The notes under the pieces: generated by a model
What the model saw: the letters and a program-made list of their open reading frames with translations, nothing else
The model's database searches: none
What the model was told of the DNA's origin: nothing
Source: Sebaldella termitidis ATCC 33386
Lineage (GTDB): Bacteria > Fusobacteriota > Fusobacteriia > Fusobacteriales > Leptotrichiaceae
Length of the DNA stretch: 64,000 nucleotides
Direction: 5' to 3'
Assembly: GCF_000024405.1 (NCBI RefSeq)
Contig: NC_013517.1
Span: 124,001-188,000, forward strand
Position numbers and translations under genes: made by a program
Part shown: in pieces, positions 33,426-45,923 of the stretch
Numbering within the stretch: position 1 is the first letter of the stretch
Layout of the letters: each line of letters opens with the position of its first letter

Positions 33426-35927
33426 ATGAGAATTAGATATATTGATGCAAAACGTTTGAGGATGCTTTTGATCGCAGGAAGCAAATGGCTGGTAATGCAT
33501 GAGGAAGTTCTGAATGAACTGAACGTGTACCCGGTTCCTGACGGAGATACAGGAAGCAATATGTCCATGACAATCAGTTCAGTAGAAAAAGAACTGACAA
33601 AGGTAGATGAAAAAAGCAGCATGAATGAGGTAAGCGAAGCTGTGGAAGAAGCAATCCTTATGGGTGCAAGAGGGAATTCCGGGACAATTTTGTCTCAGAT
33701 AATCACTGGTTTTCTAAAGGGAATCGGGGATAAAGACAGATTATATGCCGCTGATGTGGTAACAGCACTGGAATCAGCAAAGGAAGTAGCGTATAAAGCT
33801 GTAAATCAGCCTGTGGAAGGAACGATACTTACAGTAATAAGAAAAGTAGCAGAATCTGCAAGAGAATATGTAAAAACAAGTGACGACCTTGTAGGTCTTT
33901 TGGAAAATATAAAAGATACAGCGCAGGAAGCTGTGGAACAAACACCGGAAGAGCTGCCGAAGCTTAAAGAAGCAGGAGTGGTAGATGCCGGAGCAAAAGG
34001 ACTGTTTTATATGCTTGAAGGTTTTTATATGCTTATAACACAGGCGGATCTTATAGAGGAAATAGAACCTACAGAAGTCAAAAATGCTGATTTTTCTTCA
34101 ACAATTGCAAATATAGACCATGATCCGGACAGTATAAAGTTTCAGTACTGTACAGAATTTATAATAGGAAGTTCAAGTTTTGATACAGATAAATTCAAGG
34201 CAGAAATCCTTGAACTGGGAGATTCGGCTGTTTTTGCACAGAGCTCCAAAAAATTCAAGGTTCATGTTCATACGAACAATCCCGGGCAGGCTTTGGAGCT
34301 TGCACTAAAAAACGGTGATCTGGAAAAAGTAAAAATAGAAAATATGAAGCTTCAGCATGAAAATTTATACGTAAAACAGCCTGACGAAGAAGGAGCAAAG
34401 ATATTTGTCAGTGATAAAGTAACGTTATCTGAAAAAGGACATATTATAGTAGCAGATACGGAAAATCTTAAAAATGAGTTTCTTAAAAACGGTGCCGATG
34501 TGGTAATTCTCGGCGGGCAGAGTAAAAATCCAAGTGTGCAGGACATACTGAATGCACTGGAAAAACTTGATAAGAAAATAATTTATATTTATCCTAACAA
34601 TAAAAATATAATCTCTACTGCAAAACTGGCCTGTGGAAAATCAGATAAAAATGCTGTTGTAATGGAAACAAGAACAATGCTTGAAGGAAATTTTTATATA
34701 AAAGACAGAAATGATGAAATAGAAAAATTAATGGAAGAGGAAAAAAGAAATGTTTCCATTGAAGTGACAAAAGCTGTAAGAGATACAAAGGTAGATGATC
34801 TGGAAATAAAACAGGGAAATTATATTGCCCTTATAAACGGTAAGATAAAATATGCCGAAAATGATTTGAAAACACTGGTTTCAAATGTACTGGACCAGAA
34901 TATCACTAAAGATACAATGACAATAACAGTAGCAGAAGGCAGTGAAAAAGATGAGCAGTGCAAAAAGCTTATAGAAGAGAAATCAGCGAGGCTTTATAAA
35001 ACATTTATAAACGGAAATCAGGAAAATTACTATTATTACATATATCTGGAAAATAAAAATCCTAATATGCCTGAAATAGCAATATTGACAGATTCTACAT
35101 CGGATCTTGTGCCGGAAGAGGTCATGAATCTCCCTATCAGCATAGTTCCTCTGAAGGTAGAGTTTGATGGAAATTTATATAAGGATATATTTGAAATTTC
35201 AAGAACACAGGTTTGGGAAGAAATACTGAAAACAAATACAGGATTGAAAACTTCACAGCCTGCACCGCAGGATTTTCTGAAAGCGTATAAGAGATTATTT
35301 GAAAAGGGATATAAAAAAATACTTTCAATACATATTTCCTCAAAATTAAGCGGAACTTCACAATCTGCACAAGTAGCTAAAAATCTGCTTGAAGAAAAGG
35401 ATAATATAGAGATTTTGGACAGCCTTACTACAACATCGGCACTGGGACATCTTGTAACAGAAGCTGCGAAAAAGTCTTTGAAAAGAGAATCAGCCCAGAG
35501 TATTGTAAGCTGGGTAGAAAATACCAGATCAAAAGCAAGATTTCTGATTGCATTAAATGACCTGAAGTTTTTGGAAAAGGGCGGAAGAATAGGAAAAGCT
35601 ACAAGCTATATTGGTTCTGCACTGCACTTAAAACCGATAATAGGCGTGAGAAACGGAGAAGTAATTCCTGAAAAGAAAGTAATCGGTGAAATGGGTGTTA
35701 TGAACTACATAAGAAAGACCATAAAACAGGAGACAGAAAATCAAAGTGTATATTTATATGTGGTCTGGGCAGGTGTGGCAAGAAGTCTTGATGTGGCAGA
35801 TAAAATAGCAAAGGAATATGAGAAAAATCCTAAGGTAACGGTAGTAAATATTAAATTAGTAGGACCGGTTATAGGATCGCATGTAGGTTCAGGTTTCGGG
35901 ATAATCACTTATCCTAAATTGAGCTGA
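33426..35927 (+). CDS. FakA-like DAK2 and DegV (FakB-like) fusion protein
   Basis: This 833-residue protein joins two proteins that normally work as partners. Residues 1 to about 200 form a DhaL/DAK2 nucleotide domain with NVYPVPDGDTGSNMSMTI (Mg-ATP aspartates) and GARGNSGTILSQI. Residues 200-540 resemble the middle and C-terminal part of FakA/YloV. From about 552 a DegV/FakB fatty-acid-binding domain follows, with IAILTDSTSDLVPEE, HISSKLSGTSQSA and LKFLEKGGRIGKATS. FakA phosphorylates fatty acids held by FakB to make acyl phosphate for phospholipid synthesis, so the fusion suggests a one-chain fatty acid kinase. That role is inferred. It starts at ATG 33426 with TTAGGAGGAATGA. Confidence 0.9.
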   Translation: MRIRYIDAKRLRMLLIAGSKWLVMHEEVLNELNVYPVPDGDTGSNMSMTISSVEKELTKVDEKSSMNEVSEAVEEAILMGARGNSGTILSQIITGFLKGIGDKDRLYAADVVTALESAKEVAYKAVNQPVEGTILTVIRKVAESAREYVKTSDDLVGLLENIKDTAQEAVEQTPEELPKLKEAGVVDAGAKGLFYMLEGFYMLITQADLIEEIEPTEVKNADFSSTIANIDHDPDSIKFQYCTEFIIGSSSFDTDKFKAEILELGDSAVFAQSSKKFKVHVHTNNPGQALELALKNGDLEKVKIENMKLQHENLYVKQPDEEGAKIFVSDKVTLSEKGHIIVADTENLKNEFLKNGADVVILGGQSKNPSVQDILNALEKLDKKIIYIYPNNKNIISTAKLACGKSDKNAVVMETRTMLEGNFYIKDRNDEIEKLMEEEKRNVSIEVTKAVRDTKVDDLEIKQGNYIALINGKIKYAENDLKTLVSNVLDQNITKDTMTITVAEGSEKDEQCKKLIEEKSARLYKTFINGNQENYYYYIYLENKNPNMPEIAILTDSTSDLVPEEVMNLPISIVPLKVEFDGNLYKDIFEISRTQVWEEILKTNTGLKTSQPAPQDFLKAYKRLFEKGYKKILSIHISSKLSGTSQSAQVAKNLLEEKDNIEILDSLTTTSALGHLVTEAAKKSLKRESAQSIVSWVENTRSKARFLIALNDLKFLEKGGRIGKATSYIGSALHLKPIIGVRNGEVIPEKKVIGEMGVMNYIRKTIKQETENQSVYLYVVWAGVARSLDVADKIAKEYEKNPKVTVVNIKLVGPVIGSHVGSGFGIITYPKLS

Positions 35928-35972
35928 TACAGATAATTGGATTTATTATAAACTAAATAGTAGATATAAAGC

Positions 35973-35998
35973 AGTATATGGCGTAAGAACCATATACT
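35973..35998 (+). terminator. Hairpin after FakA/DegV fusion
   Basis: AGTATATGG, 8-base loop, CCATATACT: a perfect 9-bp stem, but only CTTTC follows, so it is a weak or non-canonical terminator. Confidence 0.5.
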
Positions 35999-36085
35999 CT
36001 TTCATTAACAGAAGTGCCTGCAGTTTATTTTACAGAATATAAATGTAAAATCCTTGCTTGCAGGTGCCGGGAAAGTGGGAAAAAC

Positions 36086-37000
36086 ATGAGAATTTCTAAT
36101 TTTATTTCAAAGGAATTGGTATTTTTAAATACAGAGTCTGAAAATGTAGAAGAATTAATAAATAATATTTTAGACAAGGCAGCTGAAGTTGACGAAGAAG
36201 TTAGGAATAATTTAGATAAGGCAAAAAAAGCTGTTTTGAAAAGGGAAGATGAAACCTCTACTGCTCTGGGACATGGTATTGTCCTGCCTCATGGAAGAAT
36301 AGACGGGTATGATGATACGACTGTTATATCAGGAACGCTGAAAAAACCTATGAAAGCAATAGTAAGAAATAAGGAAGAAAGCATAGAGCTGTTTTTCATT
36401 ATTCTTTCGGGGCTGACTAAAAACAGAACTGTATTAAAACTAATGTCTTTGGTATCTTATCTGGGGCATCAGAATGAGTTTCTGGAAAAGGTAAAGGGTG
36501 TAAAAAGTGAAGATGAGTTCATAGAACTGATACAGGAATATGAAAATGATATAAAACAAACAGTAACTTCCGAGGATCTTATGGATACGACTGTGAGGCC
36601 GGTAAGTCTGAGCGAGCCGCTGGAATCTGTAGCTGCACGTTTTATAAGAGAAAATAAAACAGGTCTGCCTGTAGTGGACGGCACAGGATGTTTTGTCGGA
36701 GAAATAACAGAAAGAGAGCTCATAGAATTCGGGATGCCTAAATATGCTTCACTGGTATCAGGACTCAGCTTTATGACAGTAGGCGAACCTTTTGAAGAAT
36801 ATTTTTTGAATGCGGGAAAAGTAACTGTCAGAGAATTATATAGAAAAAGTAAAAATTTAGTTGATAAACAGGCATCTATTATGGAAATATGCTTTAATAT
36901 GATAACAGAAGGAAGAACTAGGCTTTACGTAGTGGAAAATGATAAGTATTTTGGAATGATAGAAAGACGTGACATAATTAAAAAGTTTTTACATATTTAA
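36086..37000 (+). CDS. EIIA (PTS) domain-CBS domain protein
   Basis: This protein of about 304 residues starts at the ATG at 36086 (MRISNFISKELVF), after a weak GGGAAAGTGGG site. The N-terminal 150 residues form a IIA domain of the nitrogen/fructose type with histidine in GIVLPHGRI (His69). The remainder is a pair of CBS domains (TTVRPVSLSEPLESVAARFIRENKTGLPVVDG and a degenerate second with YVVENDKYFGMIERRDI). It lacks transporter domains and precedes by 21 bases an ion transporter gene. The pairing suggests that phosphorylation and adenine-nucleotide sensing control that transporter. This is inference. Confidence 0.88.
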   Translation: MRISNFISKELVFLNTESENVEELINNILDKAAEVDEEVRNNLDKAKKAVLKREDETSTALGHGIVLPHGRIDGYDDTTVISGTLKKPMKAIVRNKEESIELFFIILSGLTKNRTVLKLMSLVSYLGHQNEFLEKVKGVKSEDEFIELIQEYENDIKQTVTSEDLMDTTVRPVSLSEPLESVAARFIRENKTGLPVVDGTGCFVGEITERELIEFGMPKYASLVSGLSFMTVGEPFEEYFLNAGKVTVRELYRKSKNLVDKQASIMEICFNMITEGRTRLYVVENDKYFGMIERRDIIKKFLHI

Positions 37001-37021
37001 TGAAGGTTTTGGTGATTAGGA

Positions 37022-38290
37022 ATGTCGCATATGTTGGTAGCAATAATTATATTTTGTTTGGCATATATATTAATTATTTTTGAGAAATTCCCTATATCTG
37101 TTTTGGCGATGTTAGGGGCAATAGTAATGGTAATGACGGGAGTTTTGGGGGCGGAAGAGGCTTTTAGAGCAATAGATCTGAATGTAATATTTCTTTTGGT
37201 AGGTATGATGATTATGGTATCAATACTTGCAGAAACGGGACTTTTTGAATGGATAGCCATTAAAGCAACCCAGCTGGTAAAGGGAGAACCTATACCGTTA
37301 TTAGTATTGCTGATGCTGGCAACGGCAGTATTTTCAGCGTTTTTGGATAATGTTACCACGATTCTGCTTATAGTTCCGGTAACTATAGTTATGCTGGAAA
37401 ATCTGAAGCTGGATACAAAACCGTTTATTATCGGGGAAATACTGGCATCAAATATAGGCGGAACGGCGACTTTGATAGGTGACCCGCCTAATATACTAAT
37501 AGGGAGTGAAGCTGGATTTTCATTTAACGACTTTATTATAAACCTTGGACCTGTAATTATAATTAATCTGATAGTTACAATATTTCTGCTTTACTTTTTT
37601 TACTGCAGAAAACTGAAAGTTTCAAGAGAACTGAAAGCACATATAATGGAATTAAGTCCTGACAGGGCATTAAAAGATAAAAAGCTTATGTATCAATCAC
37701 TGGTTATACTTCTTTTGGTAATAGCCGGATTTGTATCACATGAGATTACACATATAGAGCCTTCTATAATTGCACTTGCAGGAGCAATGGCTCTGATACT
37801 TGTCAGTAAAAAAGAACCTGAGGAAATATTTGAAAAAGTAGAATGGCCTACATTGTTTTTCTTTATGGGTCTGTTTATTATGGTGGAAGGTCTTGTGGAA
37901 GTGGGAGTAATACAAATGCTTGCAGAAGCTACATTATCTCTTACAAAAGGAGATTTTCAAAAAACTGCTTTATTTATAGGTATATTGTCCAGTTCAGTTT
38001 CACCAATCATTGATAACATACCATATACGACAACAATGCTTCCTCTGATAAAAAATCTGGAAACTGCATTTCCAAATGTGGATGCACTCTGGTGGAGTCT
38101 TGCACTCGGGGCATGTCTTGGAGGAAATGCTACATTAATAGGAGCTTCTGCTAATGTGGTCGCAGCCAATATAAGTAAAAAGAACGGAAAAGTAATATCA
38201 TTTATAGAATATCTAAAATATGGCCTTCCATTAACTTTTGTGACAATAGTCATAGCAATGATATATCTGAATTTCAGATATTTGAGATAA
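37022..38290 (+). CDS. ArsB/NhaD-type ion transporter (SLC13-like)
   Basis: This 422-residue ion transporter superfamily membrane protein has about eleven to twelve hydrophobic segments. Family features are MIMVSILAETGLFEWIAIKATQ, FLDNVTTILLIVPVTI, ASNIGGTATLIGDPPNILIGSEAG and its repeat counterpart LGGNATLIGASANVV, with the paired DN and GGT(A/N)TLIG motifs. These resemble NhaD Na+/H+ antiporters and the ArsB/P-protein group. It is in an operon with the EIIA-CBS gene (gap 21 bases). The ion is not certain: sodium, proton exchange or an anion. It ends at a terminator. Confidence 0.9.
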   Translation: MSHMLVAIIIFCLAYILIIFEKFPISVLAMLGAIVMVMTGVLGAEEAFRAIDLNVIFLLVGMMIMVSILAETGLFEWIAIKATQLVKGEPIPLLVLLMLATAVFSAFLDNVTTILLIVPVTIVMLENLKLDTKPFIIGEILASNIGGTATLIGDPPNILIGSEAGFSFNDFIINLGPVIIINLIVTIFLLYFFYCRKLKVSRELKAHIMELSPDRALKDKKLMYQSLVILLLVIAGFVSHEITHIEPSIIALAGAMALILVSKKEPEEIFEKVEWPTLFFFMGLFIMVEGLVEVGVIQMLAEATLSLTKGDFQKTALFIGILSSSVSPIIDNIPYTTTMLPLIKNLETAFPNVDALWWSLALGACLGGNATLIGASANVVAANISKKNGKVISFIEYLKYGLPLTFVTIVIAMIYLNFRYLR

Positions 38291-38315
38291 ATTTTCGGAA
38301 TAAATGTGGAAAAGT

Positions 38316-38345
38316 AAGGAGGGATACCCCTCTTTATTTTTTTTG
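38316..38345 (+). terminator. Terminator after ion transporter gene
   Basis: AAGGAGGG, ATAC loop, CCCTCTTT, followed by ATTTTTTTT. Confidence 0.8.
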
Positions 38346-38373
38346 TATAAATATATGTAAGGGAGAAATTATT

Positions 38374-39069
38374 ATGAGAATAGAGCATTTAGAATTAACA
38401 GATTCCACAAATGAAGTATTAAAGAGAAAAAGGCATAAGCAGGAATATGATATAGTGTATGCGGATAACCAGACAGCCAGTAAAGGAAGACGCGGAAATA
38501 AATGGATTTCAGACAAGGGTGCGGCTTTATTTTCCTTTCTTGTAAAAGATAATGATTATGGGGAGAAGACTTCATTACTCGTTGGTTATGCTGTCTACAA
38601 AATATTAGACGGGATATTGGAATCCGATAAATTAACGTTTAAGTGGCCTAATGACATACATTATAACGGAAGAAAAATATCTGGCATATTGATCGAAAAA
38701 TGTGAGGATTTTCTAATAGTCGGAATAGGAATAAATGTAAATAATACAGATTTTGGAGTATATGGTGAAACAGCGTTGTCTCTAAAGCTGATAACCGGAA
38801 AAGAATATGATGTAAAAAATATAATAGTAAAAACAGTGGAGGAAACAAAACAGAGACTGGAAAAAATAGCGGAAGAATGGGAGGCCGTAATAGATTTTCT
38901 AAACGAAAAACATTCACTTAATAATAAGCTGGTTGAAAATAATCAAAAAGAACAGTATGAGGTAATAAAGATAAATTATGACGGAAGTTTAAAAGTAAAA
39001 AAAGATGGTGAGAAAAATTATACAGATATATATTCTGATGAAATAAAAGGGATAAAAATAAAGAATTAA
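38374..39069 (+). CDS. birA: Biotin-[acetyl-CoA carboxylase] ligase
   Basis: This 231-residue biotin protein ligase attaches biotin to the carboxylase carrier protein. It lacks the N-terminal DNA-binding domain of bifunctional BirA. Visible motifs: LTDSTNEVLKR, ADNQTASKGRRGNKWIS (biotinyl-AMP loop with the GRxGxxW pattern), TFKWPNDIHYNGRKISGILIE and VGIGINVNN. A C-terminal SH3-like part (EQYEVIKINYDGSLKVKKDGEKNYTDIYSDEIKGIKI) is present. Start ATG after AAGGGAGAAAT. Confidence 0.93.
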   Translation: MRIEHLELTDSTNEVLKRKRHKQEYDIVYADNQTASKGRRGNKWISDKGAALFSFLVKDNDYGEKTSLLVGYAVYKILDGILESDKLTFKWPNDIHYNGRKISGILIEKCEDFLIVGIGINVNNTDFGVYGETALSLKLITGKEYDVKNIIVKTVEETKQRLEKIAEEWEAVIDFLNEKHSLNNKLVENNQKEQYEVIKINYDGSLKVKKDGEKNYTDIYSDEIKGIKIKN

Positions 39070-39400
39070 TGCGGCATCCTTTTTGCGGCAGGCTGTCTTC
39101 GCTTATTGCCGGAATGGGTTTTGCTGGCAGATTGTATTTATATCTTACAGAATGATAAAATCTTCGGTATTGTTTATCAAAAATAAATGAGATGCTGCAC
39201 TGATTTTCAGATCTGAAAAATCATATAAATATAATCAGGATTTTCAAGATACAAAAATTTTTCAAATAATTTATAGTATCAGCTGTAAAAAATCTATATT
39301 GCAAATCATAAATTTCGAAAAAATTGTCTAAAAAAAACCCTTGAAAATAAAGGGTTTGAGAAGACAGTCGAAAAAAACATAAAAAAATTGAAAAAAAGCG
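39070..39400. other. Intergenic region upstream of rRNA operon
   Basis: About 330 bases after birA before the rRNA promoter. A partial hairpin CGGCA/TGCCG lies near 39085-39112 without a T-run. The hairpin at 39335-39357 is listed separately. No ORF is credible. Confidence 0.5.
39328..39357 (-). terminator. Minus-strand terminator before rRNA promoter
   Basis: AAACCCTT and AAGGGTTT pair around GAAAATA (39335-39357). Only the minus strand has a T-run after the stem (eight T). It faces away from the rRNA operon, with no minus-strand gene nearby. Confidence 0.6.
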
Positions 39401-39429
39401 TTGACAAAGTCAATGAGATTTGATAATAT
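39401..39429 (+). promoter_or_regulatory. rRNA operon promoter
   Basis: Perfect TTGACA (39401-39406), 17-base spacer and TAATAT (39424-39429); GATAAT at 39422 is an alternative -10. It lies about 100 bases before mature 16S. Confidence 0.8.
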
Positions 39430-39467
39430 ATTCCTTGTCAACGACAAAGATTCGCTGGCAAAAAGGA

Positions 39468-39489
39468 CAATGAAAATAGAAGAAGAAGC
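39468..39489 (+). other. Pre-16S processing stem (5' arm; 3' arm at 41067-41088)
   Basis: These 22 bases pair with 41067-41088 at 20 of 22 positions, bringing the ends of 16S together for RNase III-type cleavage. Confidence 0.8.
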
Positions 39490-39531
39490 AAACGCCAAGA
39501 AAGAAAAGATTAAGGTAGTGGAAATAAATAT

Positions 39532-41045
<1,514 letters not shown>

Positions 41046-41118
41046 CTAAGGAGAAATAAGATGGCAGCTTCTTCTTTTATTTTGATTGTTTTTTATAGAC
41101 AATTGAAAAAAATGATAT

Positions 41119-41195
<77 letters not shown>

Positions 41196-41213
41196 TATCG
41201 AAAATGTTTTTTT

Positions 41214-41289
41214 GGGGATATAGCTCAGATGGGAGAGCGCTGCCCTTGCAAGGCAGAGGTCAGCGGTTCGACTCCGCTTATCTCCACCA
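41214..41289 (+). tRNA. tRNA-Ala (TGC)
   Basis: 76 bases with encoded CCA; acceptor GGGGATA pairs with TATCTCC, anticodon TGC at 41247-41249. Confidence 0.97.
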
Positions 41290-41312
41290 AAAGTATAAAA
41301 AAGTAATAATTG

Positions 41313-41335
41313 GACAATGAGAAATGAATAGTAGG
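41313..41335 (+). other. Pre-23S processing stem (5' arm; 3' arm at 44327-44349)
   Basis: GACAATGAGAAATGAATAG and the next four bases pair with 44327-44349 with one G-T exception, enclosing 23S for processing. Confidence 0.85.
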
Positions 41336-41359
41336 TAGAAAGAAAGAAAGTAAAAAAGA

Positions 41360-44291
<2,932 letters not shown>

Positions 44292-44365
44292 AAAAATATA
44301 TACCGTTTTTACTGATGGATATCTATCCTACTATTTATTTCTCATTGTCTTTTTAAGACAATCCT

Positions 44366-44483
44366 TGCTTGGTGAACATAGCGACAGAGGTACACCCAGA
44401 TACATTTCGAACCTGGTAGTTAAGCCTGTTTGCGCCGACAATACTTAGATTTACTTCTAGGGAATATAGGTCTTCGCCAAGCT
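44366..44483 (+). rRNA. rrf: 5S ribosomal RNA
   Basis: About 118 bases with terminal helix GCTTGGTG/CGCCAAGC and the loop sequence ACACCCAGATACATTTCGAAC. Ends approximate. Confidence 0.95.
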
Positions 44484-44494
44484 TTTAATTATTT

Positions 44495-44571
44495 GTCTCT
44501 GTAGCTCAGCTGGTTAGAGCATTTGACTGTTAATCAAAGGGTCGCAGGTTCGAGTCCTGCCAGGGACGCCA
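44495..44571 (+). tRNA. tRNA-Asn (GTT)
   Basis: 77 bases with CCA; acceptor GTCTCTG pairs with CAGGGAC (one G-T), anticodon GTT at 44529-44531. It closes the rRNA operon. Confidence 0.96.
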
Positions 44572-44578
44572 CTTTTTT

Positions 44579-44606
44579 TCCTATTGTTTAATAGGATTTT
44601 TTTTTT
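44579..44606 (+). terminator. rRNA operon terminator
   Basis: TCCTATT, GTTT loop, AATAGGA and then a long T-run, immediately after tRNA-Asn. Confidence 0.88.
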
Positions 44607-44695
44607 GCTTTTTTTCTTAACATATTTTAGGTTTCCTGATATAATTATGTTAGAGGTAAATATTAATACTACTAAATGTATCGGAGGTGACTGTA

Positions 44696-45121
44696 ATGAA
44701 AGAGATATCTAAATTATTTAAAAATGTTGATAAATTAGTTTTTATGTCATCAAGTATGGGGAATTCAGAAATGGACTGGAATTACAGCGGAACAGGGAAA
44801 ACATCAGTTATCTGTGAAGATAATAAAATATTTTTTTTAGACAGAATTACCATAGATGACAGACTCAGCTACGAAGATAAAAAGATGTGGATTCTTAATG
44901 ATAATGATGTATTAGAATTCTGGCATTATAGAAATAATGAATATGAAAAGATATTTACTTTTTCAAAATGGGAGCCTAATACTCTTATTGCCGGAGAATA
45001 TATATGCGGTGACGACGTATATATGGGCAGAGTAGAAGCGGATAATTCCGATATTATTTTTATAATAGAGATAAAAAGCAAAAAAAAGAATGAACTCATA
45101 AAGTACAAATATTTTAAATAA
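44696..45121 (+). CDS. Hypothetical protein, 141 aa
   Basis: Starts at ATG 44696 (MKEISKLFKNVD), six bases after GGAGGTG; an in-frame GTG at 44687 lies in that site. I do not recognise the family. It is a soluble beta-rich protein with NYSGTGKTSVICEDNKIFFLDRI and LNDNDVLEFWHYRNNEYEKIFTF, suggestive of a small lipocalin-like or nuclear-transport-like barrel. It ends 6 bases before gmhB and is co-transcribed with it, without further clue to function. Confidence 0.75.
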   Translation: MKEISKLFKNVDKLVFMSSSMGNSEMDWNYSGTGKTSVICEDNKIFFLDRITIDDRLSYEDKKMWILNDNDVLEFWHYRNNEYEKIFTFSKWEPNTLIAGEYICGDDVYMGRVEADNSDIIFIIEIKSKKKNELIKYKYFK

Positions 45122-45127
45122 GGAGTT

Positions 45128-45673
45128 ATGATGAATAAATATATTTTACTGGATAGAGACGGTACTATAAATATCGAAAAGGATTATCTTTATAAAATAG
45201 AAGATTTTGAATATGAATATGGTGTTATAGAAGCACTTGAAATTTTTCAGAAAAAAGGCTACAAGCTTGCAGTAATTACTAACCAGTCAGGTATTGGAAG
45301 GGGTTATTACAGTGAGGAGGATTTTCTAAAGCTGACTTCTTTTGTGGAAAATGATCTGAAAAAAAAGGGTATTATTATAGAAAAAACTTATTATTGTCCT
45401 CATCATACAGACGGTAAGGGAAATTATAAAACAGAATGTGAATGCAGAAAGCCGGGGACACTTTTGTTTGAAAAGGCGGTAAAAGAATTAGATATAGATA
45501 CCCGGAATACTTATATGCTCGGGGATAAGGCCAGTGATCTGATTCCCGCAGATAAGCTAGGAATAAAGCCTGTTTTTCTGCGTACAGGACACGGACGTGA
45601 AGAATCACTTAAAGGACTGGATTTTGACTTCTTAAGTTTTGATAATATTCTGGATTTTGCTAAAACTTTGTAG
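45128..45673 (+). CDS. gmhB: D-glycero-D-manno-heptose-1,7-bisphosphate phosphatase-like HAD
   Basis: This 181-residue histidinol-phosphatase/GmhB-type HAD enzyme has motif I LLDRDGTIN (Asp9, Asp11) and motif II VITNQSGIGRGYYSEEDF. The family's four-ligand zinc loop is CPHHTDGKGNYKTECECRKP, and motif IV is MLGDKASDL. It removes the C7 phosphate in the ADP-heptose branch of LPS synthesis; the histidinol-phosphatase role is the other option. Two ATGs stand side by side at the start, after AAGGAGTT. Two terminators follow. Confidence 0.88.
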   Translation: MMNKYILLDRDGTINIEKDYLYKIEDFEYEYGVIEALEIFQKKGYKLAVITNQSGIGRGYYSEEDFLKLTSFVENDLKKKGIIIEKTYYCPHHTDGKGNYKTECECRKPGTLLFEKAVKELDIDTRNTYMLGDKASDLIPADKLGIKPVFLRTGHGREESLKGLDFDFLSFDNILDFAKTL

Positions 45674-45726
45674 TTTTTCATTTTACTATTTTATTCTTTA
45701 CATTTTTTAATTTAATAATTACATAA

Positions 45727-45766
45727 AAAAATATTGTTTTTCAATTATGAAAATCAATATTTTTGG
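45727..45766 (+). terminator. Terminator-like hairpin after gmhB
   Basis: A 17-bp A/T-rich stem (45727-45743 with 45748-45764) with one mismatch, T-rich 3' side. Confidence 0.65.
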
Positions 45767-45833
45767 TTTAGATAATATTTTTTTTTGATATAAAAATGCA
45801 GACATTTTTACAGATGAAAAAAAATTACGTATA

Positions 45834-45857
45834 CAGACTTGAAAGTCTGATTTTTTT
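45834..45857 (+). terminator. Second terminator after gmhB
   Basis: CAGACT, TGAA loop, AGTCTG, then A and seven T. Confidence 0.75.
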
Positions 45858-45858
45858 A

Positions 45859-45887
45859 TTGATAAATTATATATTAAGTGGTATAAT
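45859..45887 (+). promoter_or_regulatory. Promoter of the mur/fts cluster
   Basis: TTGATA (45859-45864), 17-base spacer, TATAAT (45882-45887), 37 bases before murF. Confidence 0.75.
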
Positions 45888-45923
45888 TATTTAATTATGC
45901 ACTAAAAATGGAGTTATTAAATT

